Notes under the pieces: generated by a model
What the model saw: only the letters and a program-made list of their open reading frames with translations
Told to the model about the DNA's origin: nothing
Databases searched by the model: none
Position numbers and translations under genes: made by a program
Shown: in pieces, positions 13,676 to 19,671 of the stretch
How positions within the stretch are numbered: the first letter of the stretch is position 1
How the letters are laid out: the number at the start of each line of letters is the position of its first letter
From: DATJGR01 sp963812255
GTDB taxonomy: Bacteria; Pseudomonadota; Gammaproteobacteria; Pseudomonadales; Azotimanducaceae
Direction of reading: 5' to 3'
Assembly (NCBI GenBank): GCA_963812255.1
Contig: CAWEUM010000008.1
Coordinates: 1-19,671, forward strand
DNA: 19,671 bases

Positions 13676-14559
13676 ATGAACTGGAAGGACGGATTAGGTC
13701 AGACGGGAGTGCTCGCCGCGCTGGGGGCGGCACTCCTATTCGGCGCCGGCACGCCGCTCGCAAAGGCGCTGCTCGCGAGCACCGATGCGTGGCTGCTCGC
13801 CGGCCTTCTATATCTGGGCTCGGGCGTCGGGCTGACGCTGTATCGGGTTGCGACGCGCGCGCCGTCCGCGCGCCTGCCGCGCGGCGAAGTTGCCTGGTTC
13901 GGCGGCGCGATCTTGGCGGGAGGCGTGACCGGCCCGGTGCTGCTGATGTTCGGGCTGACGGGCATGCCCGCATCCGGCGCGTCGCTGCTCTTGAATGCAG
14001 AAGGCGTATTCACGGCGTTGCTCGCGTGGTTCGCATTCAAGGAAAACTTCGATCGACGCATCGCGCTCGGCATGGCGCTGATCGTGTTAGGCGCGCTGGC
14101 GTTGAGTTGGCCCGGGGAAGCGCGCTTCGCCGGCCTGTGGCCGATGCTCGCGATCCTGGGCGCGGGCTTCGCGTGGGGATCGACAATAACCTGACGCGTA
14201 AGGTTTCGCTCGCGGATGCCACGTGGATCGCATCGATCAAGGGGCTGGTGGCTGGGATCGTGAACCTCGCCCTTGCACTGTGGCTCGGTGCGCGCAGACC
14301 GCCGATGTATGACGTCGGCAGCGCGATGCTGGTCGGCTTCTTCGCGTACGGTGTCAGTCTCACGCTCTTCGTCATCGCGTTGCGCCACCTCGGTACCGCG
14401 CGGACGGGGGCGTACTTCTCGGTCGCGCCGTTCTTCGGCACCGCGCTCGCGTTGCTGATGGGAGATACGCTGACTCCGCAGTTGATCGTCGCTGGCGCGC
14501 TCATGGGCGCCGGCGATACTTGGTCAGCACGTGTGTCGAAACACCCGCGATCGCCATGA
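13676..14559 (+). pseudogene. EamA/DMT-family membrane exporter, frameshifted and 3'-truncated
   Basis: Family homology is spread over two frames. The first (from ATG 13676, or 13655) gives the first five or so helices, including LFGAGTPLAKALLASTDAWL, GPVLLMFGLTGMPASGASLL and FAFKENFDRRIALGMALIVL, and ends GFAWGSTIT then stop at 14191-14193. The second frame resumes at once as GIDNNLTRKVSLADATWIAS and SLTLFVIALRHLGTARTGAY, so a single base is missing near 14178 (expected GFAWGIDNNLTRK). After LIVAGALMGAG (about 14515) the family C-terminus is replaced by unrelated residues, converging with the chrA remnant. Intact members are ten-helix inner-membrane drug/metabolite transporters. A read error could explain the frameshift, but not the lost tail. 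Confidence 0.82.
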
Positions 14560-15376
14560 CCAGCAGTGTCCTCGACGCCGACCAACGCGCAACGAATATT
14601 AGCAGCGTGGACAGAAGCGTAAGAACAGCCAGCGCCACATTGATGCTCGCGAACAGCGGCAGATGCAGTTGTGTGCCGGGAACGGGTTGCGCGGCCGACT
14701 GCGTGAACAGCGCGTGCAACGCGAACCACAGTGCGAGATTCAGGATAACGCTGACAACCGCTGCAGTGATCGCCGCCAGAGCGGCCGCCAGCGGCTTCTG
14801 ATGCCGCCGAACCCGCTACGACCGGTGCGCCTCCATACATAGCCGAACACGCCGGCACCGATCACGACGAGCGGGAACGGCATCCCGAACACGAACAGCG
14901 CAACGAACGCGACGGTCGCCGTTGCGCGCGCAACTCGCCTGCGCAGGGCGCGACGGCCCACACGCAACACCGCCTCGACGACCAGCGCCATCACGGCAGT
15001 CTTGAGACCGAGGAACAGTCCCTCAATCATCGGAACGTGGCCGAGCGTCACATAGACGATCGAGAGTGCGAGTATCGCGAGCGCACCTGGCACGACGAAC
15101 AACGTACCAGCGACGAGTCCCCCCGCGCGTGCCGTGCATCAGCCAACCGATGTAGGTCGCGAGTTGTTGCGCCTCCGGGCCGGGCAACAAGGTGCAGTAG
15201 TTGAGCGCATAGAGGAACCGTTCTTCGCCGATCCACCGCCTTTCGTCGACGATCAGTTTGTGCATCAGCGCGATCTGACCAGCGGGACCACCGAAGCTCA
15301 GCAGGCCAATCTTGCGCCAGACGCGCGTGGCTTCTCCAAACGAAACCGAGTGACCTAACGCCCCTGTGTTAATTCG
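14501..15376 (-). pseudogene. chrA: chromate transporter ChrA, decayed
   Basis: ChrA normally pumps chromate out across the inner membrane. The N-terminal half is recognisable (SFGEATRVWRKIGLLSFGGP, AGQIALMHKLIVDERRWIG and LLPGPEAQQLATYIGWLMHG). An extra base in the G run (C run at 15119-15124 on the plus strand) shifts the frame, which resumes as LFVVPGALAILALSIVY and ends at VFGYVWRRTGRSGFGG. At about 14800 it jumps straight to the C-terminal piece KPLAAALAAITAAVVSVILN in the original frame, so the second conserved chromate-transporter motif and several helices are deleted. No ATG, GTG or TTG precedes the conserved start. The gene overlaps the end of the Cj0069-family gene, and its own 3' end runs into the broken EamA gene. 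Confidence 0.88.
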
Positions 15377-16434
15377 TTAGCTTTGCTCGCGTGTCGACGT
15401 CGCAACTGGGCGAGCGTCGCGTCGGCAAGCGGTTCGAGAGCGCTGTCAGGAAACGGCAGCACGGCGCTGACGTTGATCTCGCACAGCACGTAGGTGTCTT
15501 CGCGAGATCCGGTCTTCGGCCCGTAGAGGAAATCCGCATCCCAGATCACCGGCAGGTCGTCAGTACCGATCGCGAGCGTGCGACACAACTCTGGTACCCA
15601 CTCGGATTGGAGTTTGCGCTTGAGCAACTGGAAGTCGTCTCGCGTCGGCGGGTAGTACAGACGCGGTCCTGGTTGTGGTGCTTCGCTGGACGGCGCTCCC
15701 GGGGGCGCAGGGAAGAGCGCGTTGATCAGTTGTTCGCCGAAACCAGCAACGCGATCGTGGACGAGATAGCAGCGCACCATGCCGTCGACGAGTCGCGGCT
15801 GGTACGGCTGGTCGATCATCCGTCCCGTTCCGTCAAAGTACGGTTCGCAGCGCTCGAGGAACTCCGCAAGCGGAAGCGCTTCTTCAACGCTGCCGCGCCG
15901 CGCATGTTGCGCTCGTATCCGTGTTGGGAGAGCGCCCGATGCTCGGGCCTCTGCTGCTTCGACTTTCCAAACGCCGTTGCCGCCGTTGCCGCGATACTGT
16001 TTGAGCACCCGCGGTTGCCCTTCGGCGAGAACCTTCGGCAGCTCGTCACGGAACTGCTCGAACGTCGCATAGAGACGCGTATCGGTGCCCCAACCCATGT
16101 CGCGCGTCCGATACAGCACTTCCTTCGTGCCCATCTTCAGAATGATGTCGGGATGTGCGCTGACGAAGACGTCGCGCACGGCAACGTCGCGCAACATCGG
16201 ATCGAGCAACGACCGATCGTGGCCATCGGTGATGGGATCGACCCATACCAACACTCCGTCGAACGTGGCCAATCGTTCGCGCAATTCCTCGACGATGTCA
16301 TCGGCGTAGACCACAGGAATCGCGTCGATTCCGCGATGCGAAAATGCCTCAAAGACTGCACGTAATCGCGTGTCCTTCGGAGCCGGCGGCGGCGTGTGAG
16401 GATCGCCGCGCCACAGCAAAGCGACCCGACTCAT
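15355..16434 (-). CDS. Cj0069 family protein, ATP-grasp-like
   Basis: A 359-aa cytoplasmic-type protein of the Cj0069 family, often annotated near heavy-metal resistance genes. It begins VALLWRGD (4-11) and carries VLVWVDPITDGHDRSLLDPM, VSAHPDIILKMGTKEVLYRT (91-110) and the glycine-rich nucleotide-binding-like block RVLKQYRGNGGNGVWKV (142-158, Lys145). It ends with the metal-binding-like pattern WDADFLYGP (Asp299, Asp301) and CEINVSAV (Glu319, Asn321), an arrangement typical of ATP-grasp ligases. The reaction is unknown. The ATG at 16434 overlaps the preceding stop as ATGA, so translation is coupled to the DUF1259 gene. The chrA remnant follows with overlap. The gene is full-length with no damage. 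Confidence 0.87.
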   Translation of the reverse strand: MSRVALLWRGDPHTPPPAPKDTRLRAVFEAFSHRGIDAIPVVYADDIVEELRERLATFDGVLVWVDPITDGHDRSLLDPMLRDVAVRDVFVSAHPDIILKMGTKEVLYRTRDMGWGTDTRLYATFEQFRDELPKVLAEGQPRVLKQYRGNGGNGVWKVEAAEARASGALPTRIRAQHARRGSVEEALPLAEFLERCEPYFDGTGRMIDQPYQPRLVDGMVRCYLVHDRVAGFGEQLINALFPAPPGAPSSEAPQPGPRLYYPPTRDDFQLLKRKLQSEWVPELCRTLAIGTDDLPVIWDADFLYGPKTGSREDTYVLCEINVSAVLPFPDSALEPLADATLAQLRRRHASKANELTQGR

Positions 16435-17351
16435 GTCTTGGCGGCCGCCGCTTGCGCATCGAGCGCGCTGCGCAGACCCCGCGCCAGATCGGCGGTCGTG
16501 CCTTTCGACCAAAAGTGCGTGAAGTACAGTGTCGGCGTCTCACCGATCATGTGCGTATGCAATGCGACGACGTGAACGTGTGCTCTTCGCAGCGCCTTGA
16601 GCACAGGCTGCACTTCGGATGCGGCCATGATGAAGTCGCCGTCCATCAATGCGAGTTGATCGGTCCCGACGAACGCGGCCCACGTCGTCAGACCCATCGA
16701 TCCGCCGATCGGCATGCCGTGCATCGTCGCGTTGCGAGCGATCGTAATTTTCGGTACGCCTTGGCTCACCGGTGCCGGTTGGCCGACGATCTGCTCGATC
16801 GCCGCCGCATCGATCTGCCCTGGCTTCGGCGACGCGCCACTGAAGGTTTCAACCGGTTGCGCCTGCGCACTGCGAACGGATCGAATCGCATCCCAAACTG
16901 ATTTCACCGCAATGGCGAGCGAATCGGGCTTGCCTTCTCCGCCGATGTGCATGAAGTACACCGGTGGTGTCTCGTGAAAGAAGTGATTGTGGATCGCGGT
17001 GACCGCGAGCCCATACGCAAGGGCGGCGTCCATGGCCGCGTCGACCTCGTCGGCGAACACGACCGTATCGCCCATGACCATTGCGAGACCATTGGGCATC
17101 GGTGCAAAAGCGGCCCACGAACCGAGCCCGGCCGGTGGCGGTAACACGGTGCCGTCCACAGTCACGCTCACGTCTGTGCGCGGCCATGCGATTTTGACGA
17201 CGCCATCGGACTGCGGTGCCGCGGTGGTCCCACTTGCCTTGCCAATCGCATCGGCATCGAGCGTTGCCGCGTGCAGGTGTAACGAGCCGAACGCTGCGAC
17301 GCCAAGCGCGGCGACTGCGAAGCGTGATCGAGTCCCCTTGGTTCGGTTCAT
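16431..17351 (-). CDS. DUF1259 (LppY/LpqO family) exported protein
   Basis: A 306-aa protein with a likely signal peptide (basic start MNRTKGTRSR, hydrophobic 11-22, cleavage near HLHAAT), so probably periplasmic. The mature part is an internal duplication: WAAFAPMPNGLAMVMGD (79-95) and WAAFVGTDQLALMDGD (224-239) match, and each half ends in HxHxxxExPxxYFxH, that is His121/His123/Glu127/His135 and His265/His267/Glu271/His279. The paired His/Glu sets look like metal or oxyanion sites, which is inference; the family has no settled function. It is coupled at both ends by ATGA overlaps to chrB upstream and the Cj0069-family gene downstream, tying it to chromate response. Confidence 0.88.
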   Translation of the reverse strand: MNRTKGTRSRFAVAALGVAAFGSLHLHAATLDADAIGKASGTTAAPQSDGVVKIAWPRTDVSVTVDGTVLPPPAGLGSWAAFAPMPNGLAMVMGDTVVFADEVDAAMDAALAYGLAVTAIHNHFFHETPPVYFMHIGGEGKPDSLAIAVKSVWDAIRSVRSAQAQPVETFSGASPKPGQIDAAAIEQIVGQPAPVSQGVPKITIARNATMHGMPIGGSMGLTTWAAFVGTDQLALMDGDFIMAASEVQPVLKALRRAHVHVVALHTHMIGETPTLYFTHFWSKGTTADLARGLRSALDAQAAAAKT

Positions 17352-18313
17352 GGCGTGTCCTCCTTGGCTTGAGAGAAACTTGCATGGAGCGCATCGAAGA
17401 CCGGAATCATCCCGGCCAGAAAATCATCGTCGTTCGCGCGTTCGGTGCGCATTCCCGTCGCAATCGCCGCAAACCCAGACGCTTCGGATAATGAAACACC
17501 GCCGACGTCCAGGTAGTGCACGAGCGCACCCAGCCGCGCCAGCGCGTGGTCCTCCGCCAGGCCGAACGCCATCAGCAACACTTCAAACGTCACGCGACCC
17601 CCGACGTGGGTGAACTCCGCCAAATCGAAGTCGAAGCCGACCGCTCGCTTCGGACAATCCTTCAGCTTGGCGATCCACAGAAATTTCGCTTTCGGATCGA
17701 TGAAGCGTCTGATCAACCAGGCGGATGCCACACGATCGATCCAAAGGTGTTCGCGCGTCGCCCATGTGCGGCCTCGATATTTCAGTAGATCGCGTCTTGC
17801 GACGTGTCCTACTGCGAAGTGCGGTTCGTCGGGCGACAAGCGACGCTCAAGCGCGGCTTCGATATCCGCGAGCGACGTCTCGATCTGACTGCGCGATGGG
17901 TTCGGGAAGAAGTCGATCGCTGTCACCGCGTCCAAGTCGCGTCGTAGACCGAGCAGCGCGCGGCGTGCATCTGCCTCGTCGAGTTTTCCGATCCGTCTTT
18001 TGAGTCGATCGAGTTTTCCGAGCAGCGCAGCGTATTCATCGTCACGATCGAACAGTCGAACGAGTTCGTGCTGCTGACCTTCCGACGTGCTTGGGAAGGA
18101 CACGACGTGCGCCGAACCACCGCTGGCGATCACGTCACGTGCCTGTTCGTTGAGCGCCGCCCAAGTACGCGCTGATTCCGGCAACACGTACACGCCATCG
18201 CGCAGCGGTTCCGCGCCGCACGCCTTCAATGCACGCCACACGCGCATGCGCGGTGTTTTATGCGCCGACGGCAAGCTGATGACCAACATCGACCAGGCGC
18301 TTGTCTTCTTCAT
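17348..18313 (-). CDS. chrB: chromate resistance protein ChrB
   Basis: A 321-aa ChrB protein. The N-terminal domain (residues about 8-160) has WSMLVISLPSAHKTPRMRVW and ACGAEPLRDGVYVLPES, then FDRDDEYAALLGKLDRLKRR. The C-terminal ChrB domain has YRGRTWATREHLWIDRVASA, WLIRRFIDPKAKFLWIAK, GFDFDLAEFTHVGGRVTFEV and LVHYLDVGG. ChrB proteins are reported as chromate-responsive regulators and help resistance. The ATG at 18313 fits the family start. It heads a tightly coupled four-gene minus-strand operon; its stop overlaps the DUF1259 start by 4 bp. With chrA dead, full resistance from this locus is unlikely even though ChrB is intact. Confidence 0.93.
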   Translation of the reverse strand: MKKTSAWSMLVISLPSAHKTPRMRVWRALKACGAEPLRDGVYVLPESARTWAALNEQARDVIASGGSAHVVSFPSTSEGQQHELVRLFDRDDEYAALLGKLDRLKRRIGKLDEADARRALLGLRRDLDAVTAIDFFPNPSRSQIETSLADIEAALERRLSPDEPHFAVGHVARRDLLKYRGRTWATREHLWIDRVASAWLIRRFIDPKAKFLWIAKLKDCPKRAVGFDFDLAEFTHVGGRVTFEVLLMAFGLAEDHALARLGALVHYLDVGGVSLSEASGFAAIATGMRTERANDDDFLAGMIPVFDALHASFSQAKEDTP

Positions 18314-18351
18314 GCAGCAAAGACTACGTCTTGGTAGTAACCTCTACAAGC
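18314..18351. promoter_or_regulatory. short divergent control region between chrB and the beta-propeller gene
   Basis: Only 38 bp separate the two start codons. It contains three alternating half-sites, ACTAC (18323-18327), GTAGT (18334-18338) and CTAC (18344-18347), giving overlapping dyads ACTAC-N6-GTAGT and GTAG-N6-CTAC. This suits a regulator such as ChrB binding between the genes. Clear -35/-10 boxes are not evident. Confidence 0.4.
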
Positions 18352-19350
18352 ATGAGATTACTGCCGAGTGCATTTGGACGAACCAGGATCGATCGCTGCG
18401 CATGCGTGCTGCTGATCGGTGTCCTTGCCTGTGGAACCACATTCGCCTCCGAGCCGCTGCGCGTCGAACGTGTCATCGCACTGGGTCCTGTCAACGGACG
18501 CATCGACCATCTCGCGGTCGACCTCGCGCGACAACGCCTGTTCGTGGCAGAACTCGGCAACAATTCAGTCGGCGCAATCGATCTGGCCGACGATGGAAAG
18601 GTCCGCACCTTGTCGGGTTTCGCCGAACCGCAAGGCGTTGCGTACGATTCAGCATCGGACACGTTGTATGTCACCAACGGCGGTGACGGCACCGTCCGAT
18701 TCTATTCTGCGGGTACGCTGGAGGCGACAGGACGCATCGAACTCGGCGAGGACGCCGACAACGTCCGTATCGACGCCGCCGCGAAGACGGTGCTCGTCGG
18801 GTTCGGCGAGAGGCTTGCCGTCATAAACGCGCACACGTACTCCTTTCGGACAATTCCGCTTGGCGGCCACCCTGAATCCTTCCAGGTGGCTTCAGCGCTG
18901 GATCGCATATTCGTCAACGTGCCGAGCGCGCATCAGGTGGTCTCTCTCGACACGAAAGACGGTGCGCTTCGCATTCCGATTCCAATACCGGGGAGAAACT
19001 TTCCGCTTGCGATCGACGATACCGGTGGGCTCATCCTGCCGCTGCGTCACCCGGCAAAACTGTTGGTCATTGGGGACGGCGGTCGCGAGCCGCCATCTAC
19101 AGCGGATCTCTGCGAAGACGCGGACGATGTGTTCTTCGACGCACGGCGAGGACACCTGTATGTCAGTTGCGGCGATGGTCATCTCGACGTGTTCGAACGG
19201 CGCGAATCCGGATACTCGCGCGTCGGCCACATTGCCACGGCCGCTGGGGCGAGGACATCGCTGTTCGTGGCGGAGTGGGACCAGTTGTTCGTTGCAGTAC
19301 CCGCCCTCGGAACGACACCATCAGCGGTCTGGGTCATGCGGCCGAATTGA
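18352..19350 (+). CDS. exported YncE-like beta-propeller protein
   Basis: A 332-aa protein with a signal peptide (RTRIDRCACVLLIGVLACGT, cleavage near FASEP) followed by repeating 40-45-residue blades of the YVTN/YncE type: IDHLAVDLARQRLFVAELGN, PQGVAYDSASDTLYVTNGGD, ADNVRIDAAAKTVLVGFG, SFQVASALDRIFVNVPSAHQ and VFFDARRGHLYVSCGDG. About six or seven blades fit the length. Such propellers act as periplasmic binding or scaffold proteins; no ligand can be named. A cysteine in LLIGVLAC could be a lipobox, though the fit (LACG) is imperfect. ATG 18352 is chosen over the TTG at 18301, which would overlap chrB. It diverges from chrB, so may belong to the same metal-response unit. Confidence 0.82.
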   Translation: MRLLPSAFGRTRIDRCACVLLIGVLACGTTFASEPLRVERVIALGPVNGRIDHLAVDLARQRLFVAELGNNSVGAIDLADDGKVRTLSGFAEPQGVAYDSASDTLYVTNGGDGTVRFYSAGTLEATGRIELGEDADNVRIDAAAKTVLVGFGERLAVINAHTYSFRTIPLGGHPESFQVASALDRIFVNVPSAHQVVSLDTKDGALRIPIPIPGRNFPLAIDDTGGLILPLRHPAKLLVIGDGGREPPSTADLCEDADDVFFDARRGHLYVSCGDGHLDVFERRESGYSRVGHIATAAGARTSLFVAEWDQLFVAVPALGTTPSAVWVMRPN

Positions 19351-19671
19351 TCGTATGGAATGGTAGGGGAAGCGAACTCCAGGTTCATGGGACTGATTCC
19401 ATCTTTCGGATGGTCGTCAGTTTGAATTGACGTCGCGTCGACTCGTTGCCAAACGACTCGGAAGGACGTGGTGACACGCGGATTCCGCCAACGATCCCGT
19501 TGAGGTCCCCGCTTCGCCGATCAATCTCCCTCGCCTTTCAATAGACGAGGAGGTGACGCGCGGAAATTCAGTTTGACTAGAGCCCCAGCGACTGCGGCGT
19601 ACAGCGCTCTCTCCTTGAACGTTGCCATTGCACCAACCGTTTCCGGTGGGGGCGTTTAATGACTGTGGCGG
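19351..19671. other. 321-bp terminal stretch without a supported gene
   Basis: No frame of useful length or recognisable family was seen. A 35-codon minus-strand frame (19521-19628, starting MATFKERALYAAVAGAL) has no clear ribosome-binding site. No terminator, repeat pair or insertion-sequence end is convincing; a gene may begin beyond the window. Confidence 0.5.

Noticed and set aside
15391..16365. 324-codon plus-strand frame opposite the Cj0069-family gene
   Set aside because: Long antisense frame typical of high-GC DNA; the minus-strand gene has clear family motifs and coupled overlaps.
16987..17613. 208-codon plus-strand frame over the DUF1259/chrB boundary
   Set aside because: Spans two real minus-strand genes; Ala/Pro/Arg-rich shadow.
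19521..19628. 35-codon minus-strand frame beginning MATFKERALYAAVAGAL
   Set aside because: Natural-looking start but short, no clear ribosome-binding site and no recognised family.

Overview
The window reads as an accessory region of a high-GC betaproteobacterium, most likely Burkholderiaceae (Burkholderia, Paraburkholderia, Caballeronia or Cupriavidus). This is inferred from the GC-rich codon use, the mix of IS3, IS110/IS1111 and IS256 transposases, the fused RibB-RibX protein and the ChrB-type chromate locus. No rRNA, tRNA or CRISPR array was seen.

Left end (1-2421): an IS3-family element whose transposase is split by a complete IS110-family (IS1111-type) element. The inserted element has perfect 13-bp inverted repeats and about 240 bp of noncoding DNA after its transposase, where a guide RNA would be expected. 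An unidentified gene fragment follows.

Centre-left (2663-11271): a LysR-type regulator diverges from a three-gene riboflavin operon: ribBX (DHBP synthase with a dead GTP-cyclohydrolase-like domain), ribA (intact GTP cyclohydrolase II) and a RibH2-type lumazine synthase. The divergent region carries a concentric palindrome with an ATT-N11-AAT LysR box and leaves no room for an FMN riboswitch. On the same strand follow a pair of acyl-CoA dehydrogenases resembling a two-subunit enzyme, a GFA-family zinc protein, a DUF3291 protein, a small PnuC-like membrane protein, a small gene broken by an amber codon, and an extended SDR. The working idea is a LysR-controlled local flavin or lumazine supply tied to a CoA-thioester oxidation module. 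RibD and riboflavin synthase are absent, so the set would depend on housekeeping genes.

Centre-right (11272-13219): remains of an IS256-family transposase joined to a scrap of a second mutator-type transposase, then an intact orphan trpF with codon use unlike its neighbours.

Right end (13676-19350): a frameshifted EamA/DMT exporter runs into a decayed chromate locus. Read on the minus strand, the order is chrB, a DUF1259 (LppY/LpqO) periplasmic-type protein, a Cj0069-family ATP-grasp-like protein and chrA. The first three are intact and joined by 4-bp ATGA overlaps. The transporter chrA has no normal start, a frameshift in a G run and a large internal deletion. A secreted beta-propeller gene diverges from chrB across 38 bp. 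The last 321 bp hold no convincing gene.
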